64,000 bases of DNA from Clostridium aceticum (GTDB taxonomy: Bacteria; Bacillota; Clostridia; Peptostreptococcales; Natronincolaceae): the NCBI RefSeq assembly GCF_001042715.1, contig NZ_CP009687.1, forward strand, positions 1,355,418 to 1,419,417. The letters are read 5' to 3'. The notes under the pieces are model-generated. The model had not been told where the DNA came from. It saw only the letters and a program-made list of their open reading frames with translations, and searched no databases. The position numbers and the translations under genes were made by a program. Positions 1-7,785 of this stretch are shown one piece after another (position 1 is the first letter of the stretch; every line of letters begins with the position of its first letter).

Positions 1-282
1 AAGGATATTCTTAAAGGATACTTTATCAATACCGAAAGTTTTATAGAATTTAACAACCCCAAAAATTACGATAAATGCTTAGATTATGCGGAGAAGAAAA
101 GATATACTGATGATAATTTAAGACAAATAATTTTAGAAATCATGGAGATAGAAAAATTACCAATGATGGAGATAAAAACAAGAAATAACGTTTTAAGCAG
201 AATAAAAAATGAAACAGGAGCCAGCATTAGGCAACTTGAAAGGGTATTGGGCATTGCTAGAAACATCATAGAAAAAGCTTAA
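1..282 (+). CDS. C-terminal part of a RAYT/IS200-like (Y1) transposase-type protein, cut by window start
   Basis: The frame is open from base 1 to TAA at 280-282 (93 codons); the start lies outside the window. The last residues, ending GASIRQLERVLGIARNIIEK, read as a small helix-turn-helix, as found at the C-terminus of REP-associated tyrosine transposases (RAYTs) of Firmicutes. The catalytic HUH part is not visible, so the family is inferred from this tail and from the REP-like GGGGACG-type repeats directly downstream (300-344 and 863-880). RAYTs are single-copy relatives of IS200 transposases that are thought to mobilise REP sequences. The gene may be intact upstream. Confidence 0.6.
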   Translation, partial: KDILKGYFINTESFIEFNNPKNYDKCLDYAEKKRYTDDNLRQIILEIMEIEKLPMMEIKTRNNVLSRIKNETGASIRQLERVLGIARNIIEKA

Positions 283-299
283 TAGAGACAAGTCAAACA

Positions 300-344
300 A
301 AACGTCCCCCTGGCTCGGACTGGCTAAACGTCCCCCTGGCTCGG
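300..344. repeat. Tandem REP-like direct repeat, two 19-bp copies
   Basis: The 19-mer AAACGTCCCCCTGGCTCGG occurs at 300-318 and again at 326-344, a 26-bp period. It follows the RAYT-like gene end by 17 bp. The leading part (CAAACAAAACGTCCCC, 294-309) reappears in inverted and slightly diverged form at 863-880. This is what REP sequences next to their RAYT gene look like. Confidence 0.75.
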
Positions 345-373
345 GAAAAATAAGTTGAGAGGAGACTAGCAAG

Positions 374-823
374 TTGCAACAGAATAAAGATAACAAGAAT
401 TTGGAAAAATCCTATAAACTATTGGTTGGTTGGATTCTTTCATTATTAGTGATTACGGGCTTATTTAGTGTACTACAAATAAGGCTAAATTTAAATCTTA
501 GTTCAAAGGTAGTAACATTCTTTTGCTTTTACTTTATACATTTGTATATTATCAGCTTATTTTTGATGATTTATAAAACAGAGAGGGTCTACTATATAAA
601 CTACGTAACCTATAAAGAGGCTCAAGAAGCGACAAGGGAGGAACGAAGGGCTTTTGCATACAAACATCTTAGGGTCTTTTGTATTGCCACTATTATTTTT
701 ATAATCTATTCGATTATTTCACTTATATTTGAATATCTGATAATAGTGGATATAGGAGTGTTTACAATGATTACTATCATTTCAGCTATAAGGACTGTTC
801 CTTTTAGGCTAAAGGAAAAGTAG
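374..823 (+). CDS. Small integral membrane protein, unknown function
   Basis: This is a 149-residue protein with a TTG start at 374. The start is supported by GAGGAGA at 360-366, seven bases upstream. I see about four hydrophobic segments: residues ~15-36, ~45-66, ~97-120 and ~122-142. A charged stretch (KEAQEATREERR) lies between segments two and three. No family is recognised. It sits alone between a REP-like repeat (300-344) and its inverted partner (863-880), so it may lie inside or next to a REP-bounded segment. Confidence 0.6.
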   Translation: MQQNKDNKNLEKSYKLLVGWILSLLVITGLFSVLQIRLNLNLSSKVVTFFCFYFIHLYIISLFLMIYKTERVYYINYVTYKEAQEATREERRAFAYKHLRVFCIATIIFIIYSIISLIFEYLIIVDIGVFTMITIISAIRTVPFRLKEK

Positions 824-862
824 AATACTAAACAAATTGGTGAAAAAATGACTTAGCGTTAT

Positions 863-880
863 GGGGACGCTTTGTTTGGT
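863..880 (-). repeat. Inverted REP-like sequence
   Basis: GGGGACGCTTTGTTTGGT is the approximate reverse complement of the start of the repeat at 294-309 (two mismatches over about 17 bases). The two flank the gene at 374-823 in inverted orientation. Confidence 0.5.
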
Positions 881-918
881 AAGATCTGCTAGAAAAAAAG
901 TCAAATAGGGATATATTG

Positions 919-955
919 AGGGAGGCTATTTAAGATAAGCTGCCTCCCTTTGTTA
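919..955. terminator. Stem-loop, likely transcription terminator
   Basis: AGGGAGGC (919-926) pairs with GCCTCCCT (942-949) across a 15-base loop and is followed by a T-rich stretch on the + strand. It lies between the membrane protein gene and the end of pstB. The T-tract favours the + direction. Confidence 0.6.
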
Positions 956-1020
956 ATTTTAATTAAACAAATAAGTTTTTCTATAATAATTTTTGTTGTT
1001 TTATAAAATGGATTCTTCAA

Positions 1021-1839
1021 TTAAAACCTTCCAGCTAAATACCACTCTAAAAGTTCTGTATCAGGTGCTGTGAATATTTTTTTACTTGGACCCTTTTCTA
1101 TTACCTCTCCTTTATAGAAGAAAGCTACTTCATCTGCAATTCTACGAGCCTGCTCCATATTATGTGTAACAATGACAATTGTATATTTTTGTTTTAACAC
1201 CATAAGTAGGTCTTCAATTTTAAAAGTAGCAATTGGGTCTAGGGCAGAGCAAGGTTCATCAAATAGTATAACATCAGGATCAATCGTAAGAGCTCTAGCA
1301 ATACATAGTCTTTGTTGTTGCCCTCCTGATAGTTTTAAAGCTGATTTATGGAGTCTTTCCATCACCTCATCATAAAGGACAGCATCCTGAAGTTTTTGAG
1401 CAACGATGCTTTCTATTTTGGTCTTACCTATATTCTTCATGTTTTCTAGAATCGGCAATTTCATATTTTCATATACAGACATTGGAAATGGATTTGGTTC
1501 CTGAAAAACCATGCCTATTTTTCTTCTAATCTCCAATAAGTCTGCTTTATTAGAGGTTAAGTCCATATCATTCATGGTTATTCTGCCAGTGAATTTGAAA
1601 CTACTGATGATATCATTCATTCTATTAATTGAACGAAGTAGAGTGGTTTTACCACATCCTGATGGTCCGATAAATGCTGTGATAGCATTTTTTTTAATGT
1701 TCATATTTACATTATAAAGTGCCTGGTTATTTCCGTACCAGGCATTGTATTGCTGAATAGAAATAATAGAATCATAATTTTCGGGATGAACCTCTTTTTT
1801 TGAAGGATTCTTGACTGTATTTAGTGATGCTTCCCCCAT
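1021..1839 (-). CDS. pstB: Phosphate ABC transporter ATP-binding protein PstB
   Basis: This is the cytoplasmic ATPase of the high-affinity PstSCAB phosphate importer. The 272-residue protein has Walker A GPSGCGKTT (~58-66), the Q-loop region VFQEPNPFPMSVYENM, the signature LSGGQQQR, Walker B VILFDEPCSALDP and the switch histidine in IVIVTHNMEQ. The start ATG lies one base after the pstA stop, behind GGAGGAGG inside pstA. It is the last gene of a minus-strand operon pstS-pstC-pstA-pstB. No phoU follows it in the window, although phoU often ends this operon. Confidence 0.97.
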   Translation of the reverse strand: MGEASLNTVKNPSKKEVHPENYDSIISIQQYNAWYGNNQALYNVNMNIKKNAITAFIGPSGCGKTTLLRSINRMNDIISSFKFTGRITMNDMDLTSNKADLLEIRRKIGMVFQEPNPFPMSVYENMKLPILENMKNIGKTKIESIVAQKLQDAVLYDEVMERLHKSALKLSGGQQQRLCIARALTIDPDVILFDEPCSALDPIATFKIEDLLMVLKQKYTIVIVTHNMEQARRIADEVAFFYKGEVIEKGPSKKIFTAPDTELLEWYLAGRF

Positions 1840-1840
1840 G

Positions 1841-2785
1841 CTAATCCTCCTCCTTCAATGTCATATTTCTTTTACCAATAAAAGCTGTTAAGGCATTTAA
1901 TAGTACAATAATTACAATCAATACAATTGCCGCAGCATAAGCCAGTTCAGGCATATCTCCTTCCCCAGCAGGAGAGTTAAAATAAATATAAGTTGTTAAA
2001 GTTGACCCTGTATTTTTAAGGGTACTCATCCAGTTTTGCATCTGCCACCATGGTTGATTTCCAGTCATACGAAGTGTCCCACCTAGTAATAGCCATACGA
2101 TGGCAGTATCACCAATGATTCTTCCCATACCTAAAATGACTGCTGTTATTATGCCATTTACTGAGGAGGGTAATACCACATTCATAATCGTATCCCATTT
2201 CGTAGTTCCAAGAGCTAAAGAAGCCTCTCTATAGGATTTAGGAACAGATTTTATAGCCTCTTCGCATGTCTTTATAACAAAAGGAAGTATCATAATTGCC
2301 ATGGCTATACTACAAACAAAAAATGATTTACCAAAGGCTCTTGTTACACCTTGAACTCCCTCCACCATTGAACTTAAGAAACCTAAGGATGGGATAGTAA
2401 ACACCGCAACACCAAATATGGCAATTACAATTGTTGGTATTCCTGCCAGAATATCAATAGCTATTTTAAAGTAATAGTTTATTGGGCTGGTCTTTGCATA
2501 TTCTGATAAATAAATGGCTGTTGCTAGTGCCCATGGTAAAGCCAATAGTGATCCAAAGATTGTAACAATAAAGGTTCCTACCATTGGTGTCAAGATTCCC
2601 CCTGCTCTAGATATGTCTACAGCAGTAGCTCCTGGATCTGTTGTTAAAAATTCAAAGCTAATTGTCCTATAACCATTTACAAATAAAAATAAAATAATCC
2701 CAAAGCAACCTCCAACTACAATAATTGCTGATAACCAAACAAAGCTTTGTTGAAAATAGTCTTTAGCATCTCCCTTACTAAACAA
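1841..2785 (-). CDS. pstA: Phosphate ABC transporter permease PstA
   Basis: This membrane subunit of the phosphate importer is 314 residues with about six transmembrane helices. The binding-protein-dependent transport motif EAIKSVPKSYREASLALG is present; it docks to the ATPase. The start overlaps the last eight bases of pstC, so the two are translationally coupled, and pstB starts one base after its stop. The length is normal for PstA. Confidence 0.96.
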   Translation of the reverse strand: MFSKGDAKDYFQQSFVWLSAIIVVGGCFGIILFLFVNGYRTISFEFLTTDPGATAVDISRAGGILTPMVGTFIVTIFGSLLALPWALATAIYLSEYAKTSPINYYFKIAIDILAGIPTIVIAIFGVAVFTIPSLGFLSSMVEGVQGVTRAFGKSFFVCSIAMAIMILPFVIKTCEEAIKSVPKSYREASLALGTTKWDTIMNVVLPSSVNGIITAVILGMGRIIGDTAIVWLLLGGTLRMTGNQPWWQMQNWMSTLKNTGSTLTTYIYFNSPAGEGDMPELAYAAAIVLIVIIVLLNALTAFIGKRNMTLKEED

Positions 2786-3806
2786 GTCCCTGCCTCCTTC
2801 GCACGATTTTTTCTACAGTTCTTGCTGAAACACTAAGTAGTGTAGTTGTAATTAGAAGCACCACACCACACCCAAATAATGCTGATTCAATACTGGGCAC
2901 TGATATAGCCTCTGATTTATTTACAATCGCTGATGCTAAAGGGAGTACCGGTGTCAAAAAGAATACACCCCCATGGGTAGGATTAGGCAATACTCCTATG
3001 CTCCCACTGACCATAGATAAAGCAATGGCTTCTCCAATTCCTCTCCCAGTTCCTAGTATAATACCTGCGATTATACCAGATTTTGCTGTTGGCAACACAA
3101 CCTTTATAAGAGTTCTCCAGTTTGATAAACCAAGGGATAAAGCAGCCTCCCTATATTTTCTAGGCACTGCATTGATTGCATCTACTGAAAGGGCAACAAT
3201 GATTGGTATAATCATAAAAGCTAGTACCAAGATACCCGCAAGCATACTTCTACCACTGAGTTGGAAGTACTCTAAATAATCAATTTGCATATCGACAGTA
3301 ATAAATGTATCTCGGATATAAGGAACTACTAACATGAGCCCAATGAATCCGAAAATAACCGAAGGAATAGCAGCCAGTAATCGTACTACTGATATCATAA
3401 AGGTTTTCTGCCATCCCTTTAACATTTCGCTAATTACAATAGCTGTACCTACCCCCATAGGAACTGCAATACATAATGCTCCCAAGGTAGTGGTTAATGT
3501 ACCTACTACTAGATTACGCAATCCAAATTCCCAATAACGCTCGCTAGCCAATGAATTAAAGGCAGTTATAATTTGTTGGTCAAAACCAGATTGCGTTAGA
3601 AATCCAATGCCATTAACCATAAATACATTCCATGATTTTTGAAGAATAAAAGTAAAAATAAAAATGATCATTGTTGCACTAAGCATAGTAAATAAGAGAA
3701 TTAGTTTCTCACATATCTTTTCTTTAATTCTATTGATTTTGTAGGCTCTTGCTTTTCTTCCGTAATGATAAGATTCGCTAACATCATATTGCTGTATCTT
3801 TTCCAA
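2778..3806 (-). CDS. pstC: Phosphate ABC transporter permease PstC
   Basis: This second permease of the phosphate importer has 342 residues and about six transmembrane helices after a charged 30-residue N-terminus. It carries the EAA-loop motif DAINAVPRKYREAALSLG. It overlaps pstA by eight bases. A 118-bp spacer with a stem-loop separates it from pstS upstream, which probably lets the binding protein be made in excess over the membrane parts. Confidence 0.96.
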   Translation of the reverse strand: MEKIQQYDVSESYHYGRKARAYKINRIKEKICEKLILLFTMLSATMIIFIFTFILQKSWNVFMVNGIGFLTQSGFDQQIITAFNSLASERYWEFGLRNLVVGTLTTTLGALCIAVPMGVGTAIVISEMLKGWQKTFMISVVRLLAAIPSVIFGFIGLMLVVPYIRDTFITVDMQIDYLEYFQLSGRSMLAGILVLAFMIIPIIVALSVDAINAVPRKYREAALSLGLSNWRTLIKVVLPTAKSGIIAGIILGTGRGIGEAIALSMVSGSIGVLPNPTHGGVFFLTPVLPLASAIVNKSEAISVPSIESALFGCGVVLLITTTLLSVSARTVEKIVRRRQGLV

Positions 3807-3828
3807 ATTTTCACCCCCACAAGTATGA

Positions 3829-3880
3829 AACCACCACGGACAATAATGATACTACATTGTTTTATCAGTCCCTGGTGGTT
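3829..3880 (-). promoter_or_regulatory. Intercistronic stem-loop between pstS and pstC
   Basis: AACCACCACGGA (3829-3840) pairs with TCCCTGGTGGTT (3869-3880) with one mismatch and a 28-base loop. There is no T-tract on the minus strand. It is best read as an RNA-processing or attenuation site that raises pstS over pstCAB transcripts, a common arrangement for binding-protein genes. The role is inferred. Confidence 0.5.
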
Positions 3881-3924
3881 AATATTAACTAAATTTTTCT
3901 TTATCAGTAGTCCGGATATTACGA

Positions 3925-5115
3925 TTATGGTAAACTAATAAAATCTTCCTTATCTATTATTTTCTTGCCTTCAGGAGAAGTAAAGAAATCAATGAGTTTT
4001 GCAGTAGCACCGCTTGGTCTTCCTTTAGTACAAACAACTAGAGGACGGACAATTGGATATTTCTTGTTAAGTGCATTTGCAACAGTAGGTTCCACTCCAT
4101 CAATAGATAGTGTTTTAATACTATTATCAATATGACCAAATGAAAGGAATCCAATAGCATTTACCTCTTTTGCAACTGCTTGCTTTACTCCTGGGTTAGA
4201 GCTGTGTGGAGTGGCAGTTACAACTACTTGTTGATCCTTTTGAATAGGATCTAATGCTAATTCAACAAATGCCCCCAATGTACCAGAGCCAGCTTCACGG
4301 GTTTGGACAAAAATTGGTGCATTACTTCCACCTACTTCACTCCAGTTTTTAATCTTACCAGTAAAAATATCGAAAACTTGTTGTTTAGTAAGGTTCTTTA
4401 CACTATTATTTTTATGTATTATTATTGCTATTCCATCACTACCAATTTGAAAATCTTGTAGATCACGGTATTCTGTTTTTTCAGCGTCTTTAATTTCTCT
4501 AGAAACATTTCCGATATTATACTCACCACTTGCACCACCTTTAACCCCATTGCCTGAGCCACCACCTGTTACTGTTACAGATAATTTTCCTGGATTTTTT
4601 TTCATCAATACATCAGCTGCTGCTTGGGAGATAGGTTGTAGTGTAGTAGAACCACCTATTTTTACAGTCCCTTGCATATCTGTAAAATACTTAATGTCTA
4701 CAGTACTAGTACCTGCATTCCAGCTAACCTTTGCTCCTACAGCATCAGCAATAAACTTCAATGGTATAAAGGTTCTACCATTTATGATTCTAGCTGGAAC
4801 ATCTAATGTAACATTTTTACCATCAATTTTTGCAGTCTTAGAGTCAATCACAAGACTTACATCCGTTGCAGCAGTTGTAACTGTAACCTCTTTTTTGTTG
4901 GCATTCCAATTTACTTTAGCACCCAGATTTTCAAATATTACTTTAGCTGGTACTAATGTACGACCATTTTCAATTACTGGAGCGACATCTGATTTGATGT
5001 TGCTGCCATCAATTACTATCCTAACATTTTGTGAAGCCATGGCGGTCGTGGTCATGCTTGCTATTAATACTAAAACTAGTATTAATATTGGTAGTGCTTT
5101 TCTTAGATTCATCAT
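3925..5115 (-). CDS. pstS: Phosphate-binding protein PstS with N-terminal stalk (copper amine oxidase N1-like) domain
   Basis: This is the extracellular phosphate receptor of the importer. The 396-residue protein is longer than a usual PstS (about 280-330). Residues 1-28 are a signal peptide ending AMA without a lipobox cysteine. Residues ~29-146 form two copies of the Cu_amine_oxidN1-type stalk fold, marked by the repeated NGRTLVPAKVIFENLGAKV and NGRTFIPLKFIADAVGAKV. Residues ~148-396 are the PstS domain, with GGSTTLQPI, TGGGSGNGVKGG, GSDGIAI and TREAGSGT as phosphate-contact regions. The stalk may replace the lipid anchor by holding the receptor in the cell wall. ATG at 5115 follows AAAGGAGG. 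Confidence 0.93.
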   Translation of the reverse strand: MMNLRKALPILILVLVLIASMTTTAMASQNVRIVIDGSNIKSDVAPVIENGRTLVPAKVIFENLGAKVNWNANKKEVTVTTAATDVSLVIDSKTAKIDGKNVTLDVPARIINGRTFIPLKFIADAVGAKVSWNAGTSTVDIKYFTDMQGTVKIGGSTTLQPISQAAADVLMKKNPGKLSVTVTGGGSGNGVKGGASGEYNIGNVSREIKDAEKTEYRDLQDFQIGSDGIAIIIHKNNSVKNLTKQQVFDIFTGKIKNWSEVGGSNAPIFVQTREAGSGTLGAFVELALDPIQKDQQVVVTATPHSSNPGVKQAVAKEVNAIGFLSFGHIDNSIKTLSIDGVEPTVANALNKKYPIVRPLVVCTKGRPSGATAKLIDFFTSPEGKKIIDKEDFISLP

Positions 5116-5249
5116 GTAAATCCTCCTTTAAATTATTTGATTTTGTTTTTTAAAGCTCTTCGTTTACTGTTGGTTTTCTCCTAATAGAAATACCTATTCA
5201 AAATATACACCATTTACCAAATATAAACATTAATTCCATTTTAAAACTA

Positions 5250-5275
5250 TGTAAAGTTTTAAAAAATTCTGTTAA
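5250..5275 (-). promoter_or_regulatory. Candidate Pho box upstream of pstS
   Basis: Read on the minus strand, TTAACA and TTTACA lie 20 bp apart (start to start) with a weaker TTTTTA between them. This resembles the repeated TT(A/T/C)ACA boxes bound by PhoP in Gram-positive bacteria. It lies about 135-160 bp before the pstS start. Spacing is imperfect, so this is tentative. Confidence 0.35.
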
Positions 5276-5420
5276 CTTTGCGTTATGATAAGCGTTCTTA
5301 TTTTTATAAAATAATAATTTTGCATTGGTTACTTGAAAAATTCTCATCCTGAATCAAAAAAATGTTAGGACTCAATGTGAATTTGTAGTTTCAAAAGAAG
5401 TGAGTTTTTTTAATCCCTTT

Positions 5421-5448
5421 TTAACAAATACTTTACAGTTTCATAATT
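5421..5448 (+). promoter_or_regulatory. Candidate Pho box in the pstS / phosphatase intergenic region
   Basis: TTAACA (5421-5426), TTTACA (5432-5437) and a weaker ATAATT (5443-5448) follow each other with exact 5-bp spacers, an 11-bp period as in PhoP boxes. It is on the + strand, facing the phosphatase gene 160 bp downstream, and could serve both divergent units. The rest of the 5116-5608 gap is AT-rich and I see no gene in it. Confidence 0.45.
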
Positions 5449-5608
5449 TTAAAACCCCTATAAGCTGATATTCTGTAATAGACAATGAAAATAATAGAAA
5501 ATAAGCGTGAAGAAACTGTTTTTCTCTTAAGATATCCTCTCAATAGATGTTACTGATAATTATATTTTCATTAAATCAAGTATAGAAAAGACAGAGGAGG
5601 AATATGTG

Positions 5609-6202
5609 GTGAAAAAATTAAGTTTATGTATTGATATTGATGGAACGATTACAGAAGCTTATGACTGGATTCCCCGAGCAAATGATTATTTTAATACTAA
5701 AGTCACACCTAAAGATGTAAAAGTTTACGATATTCATAAAGTATTAGGAATTAAGAGTGAAATCTATGATGAATTCTACAACTTATATGGAGAGGTAATT
5801 CATGAAGAAGCAAAAATAAGGAGGGGCGTTAAGGAAGTTCTAACTAAGCTGTATGAAAAACATGAAATTCACTTTGTCACAGCTAGACAAAAAAAGATGA
5901 AAGATGTTACTGAAAAGTGGCTATCTCAGCATGGTGTACCATTGGATACTTTATCCTTGTTAGGTAAACATGACAAAGTTGCCAAAGCTCAGGAATTGGC
6001 ATGTGATGTTTTCATCGAGGATCGATATGAAAATGCAGTACAGCTTGCAGAATATGGGTTCAAAGTACTATTGATCGACTGTTATTATAATAAAGGACCT
6101 TTATCTTCAGGGATAACTCGGGTTATGAATTGGTTAGAAATAAAGGACTTTATTGAAGGATATGCACAGCAAACGTATCATTACGCAAAAATTGCCACAT
6201 AA
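5609..6202 (+). CDS. HAD-superfamily phosphatase, 5'(3')-deoxyribonucleotidase (NT5C) type
   Basis: This is probably a cytoplasmic nucleotide or small-phosphoester phosphatase. The HAD motif I, DIDGT, is near the N-terminus; motif II is in HFVTARQKK; and the late acidic motif is VFIEDRYENA. The family resembles the NT5C-type HAD proteins. GTG at 5609 is eight bases after GAGGAGG; GTG at 5606 is also possible but closer to the site than usual. It is divergent from pstSCAB with a candidate Pho box between them, so induction by phosphate limitation is plausible but unproven. Confidence 0.8.
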   Translation: MKKLSLCIDIDGTITEAYDWIPRANDYFNTKVTPKDVKVYDIHKVLGIKSEIYDEFYNLYGEVIHEEAKIRRGVKEVLTKLYEKHEIHFVTARQKKMKDVTEKWLSQHGVPLDTLSLLGKHDKVAKAQELACDVFIEDRYENAVQLAEYGFKVLLIDCYYNKGPLSSGITRVMNWLEIKDFIEGYAQQTYHYAKIAT

Positions 6203-6221
6203 AAGGAAAGGCTTTGCAATA

Positions 6222-6246
6222 TGTCAAGGGGACGGGGTTATTGACA
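6222..6246. repeat. REP-like palindromic repeat
   Basis: TGTCAA (6222-6227) and TTGACA (6241-6246) flank GGGGACGGGG. A related TGTCGAGGGGACGG-type sequence is at 21671-21690 on the other strand. Such GGGGACGG palindromes accompany RAYT genes in Firmicutes. It lies between two converging genes. Confidence 0.55.
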
Positions 6247-6252
6247 ATGAAA

Positions 6253-7662
6253 TCATTTCAACGCTAAACCTTGACTGCTATTTTCTGCAATCAATTGAAA
6301 TAGGGCCTTAACTCCCTTACGAATCTGTGTATTGTTTAAATGTCCATAGCCCATCAGGAGTTTATCTGTATGATTATTTTGTACAGAGCAATACTGTGAT
6401 ACAGCTTGTATTCTTATACCTGCATTTTGGCAACTTAACATAAATTCCTTTGTGAATTCCATCCCCGGAAATTGAAGTGCCACATGTAAGCCTGAGGCAT
6501 CTCCCCAAAACTGTACAGCATTGCAAAAGGAATGTTCTACGGCATTCAATAGGACATTTCGTTTTTCAGCATATATTCGCCGCATATGCTGAATATGTTT
6601 ATCCATCTTTCGTTTGCGCAGGAATTCAGTCAGAGCAACTTGTTCTAAAACAGGGTTTTGTACATCCATAAAATTTCTGTAATGTTTCCACTTGGCTTGC
6701 AAAGGCTTGGGCAGTATCGTGAACCCTATCCGAAGAGAAGGGAAAAGTGTTTTGCTGAAAGTTCCCACATAAACTACCCGCGAAGAATCCATGGAATAGA
6801 TAGGGCTGACAGGAGCACCGGAATAGCGGAATTCGCTGTCATAATCGTCTTCAATGACATAAAAATCTTTTTCAGATGCAAGGCGTATCAATGCGGCACG
6901 ACGTGTGGCAGGTAAAATACCACCCAACGGAAACTGATGGGAAGGGGTAACATAAACTGCAGAAATGTCTTTGTCTCTAATACATGAAATGTTTGCACCT
7001 TGCTGGTCCACCGGCATCCATTGCAATAGATGCCCTCTATCCTGAAGTACTGTGTGGATTCCCGGGTGAGAGGGGTTTTCCAAGGCGAAAGCATAGTCCT
7101 CTTTGTAAAGAATATCCACGAGTAAATGAAACGCCTGTGTCGCACCTGATGTAATGAATATATCTTCTGGGTTTACATCGATACTCCTATTGCGCATGAG
7201 CCAATGGGCAATTTCTTGACACAAAGGCTCATAGCCTTTAGGACCACTGTACTCCAATTGTTGGGCAGACAGAGTGTTGGTTGCATGACGAATCATTTGA
7301 CTCCATAGCGGCCATGGGAAGAGAGATAAATCCGGCTGACCTGTTTTGAAATCCCATCGAACAGGAACATGTTCTTTTTTATGTTCCTTTAGAGACACAA
7401 CTTCTTTTTGTACAATATGTAACCCTTCTGCAACGCGGGATAGCGCCCCCTGCCGACTGACAATAAAACCCTCCGTCAAAAGCATATCATACGCATCACA
7501 AACGGTATTGCGAGAAACACCTAAGCCCTTTGCCAATTCTCGTGTGGAGGGAAGCTCTTCCCCTTGGGCAATCTCTCCCGTGAGGATACGCTGTTTTAGT
7601 GATAAAAAAATCTGGCGTGCTAGACTGATTTTACTCTTCTTTTGTAATTCAATTCCCCACAT
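6253..7662 (-). CDS. MocR-family regulator (GntR HTH fused to class I aminotransferase fold)
   Basis: This is a transcription regulator that senses PLP or an amine through an aminotransferase-like domain. Residues ~12-72 are a GntR winged helix (LPSTRELAKGLGVSRNTVCDAYDML). Residues ~105-460 are the aminotransferase fold, with EDDYDSEFRY (271-280) and the PLP lysine K304 in GTFSKTLFPSLRIGF. The 469-residue length is typical. It diverges from an EamA transporter 123 bp away, an arrangement that nearly always means the MocR protein controls the transporter gene. Confidence 0.92.
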   Translation of the reverse strand: MWGIELQKKSKISLARQIFLSLKQRILTGEIAQGEELPSTRELAKGLGVSRNTVCDAYDMLLTEGFIVSRQGALSRVAEGLHIVQKEVVSLKEHKKEHVPVRWDFKTGQPDLSLFPWPLWSQMIRHATNTLSAQQLEYSGPKGYEPLCQEIAHWLMRNRSIDVNPEDIFITSGATQAFHLLVDILYKEDYAFALENPSHPGIHTVLQDRGHLLQWMPVDQQGANISCIRDKDISAVYVTPSHQFPLGGILPATRRAALIRLASEKDFYVIEDDYDSEFRYSGAPVSPIYSMDSSRVVYVGTFSKTLFPSLRIGFTILPKPLQAKWKHYRNFMDVQNPVLEQVALTEFLRKRKMDKHIQHMRRIYAEKRNVLLNAVEHSFCNAVQFWGDASGLHVALQFPGMEFTKEFMLSCQNAGIRIQAVSQYCSVQNNHTDKLLMGYGHLNNTQIRKGVKALFQLIAENSSQGLALK

Positions 7663-7697
7663 AGTTCCTCCTTTAACTGGCTCTCTGAAAATATAGC

Positions 7698-7729
7698 CAA
7701 AGTGGCACTTAAAACAATCCAGTTTCCAC
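7698..7729. promoter_or_regulatory. Candidate MocR operator in the divergent promoter region
   Basis: CAAAGTGGCACTT (7699-7711) and, on the opposite strand, GTGGAAACTGG (7719-7729) both carry a GTGG core. Known MocR/PdxR sites use AAAGTGG-type half-sites. Here the two copies are inverted rather than direct, so the assignment is tentative. Confidence 0.4.
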
Positions 7730-7737
7730 GATATAAT
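7709..7737 (+). promoter_or_regulatory. Likely sigma-A promoter of the EamA transporter gene
   Basis: TTAAAA (7709-7714), a 17-bp spacer and TATAAT (7732-7737) lie about 49 bp before the transporter ATG. The -35 element is weak and overlaps the candidate MocR operator, as expected for an activated promoter. Confidence 0.45.
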
Positions 7738-7785
7738 TATAGCAAATATTAGATTTATTACAATACCATGGAAGGAGATCAGTAA

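Noticed and set aside
4550-5119. 189-codon + strand frame opposite pstS
   Set aside because: It is the antisense of a clear pstS gene, has no ribosome site and its product is low-complexity; a shadow frame.
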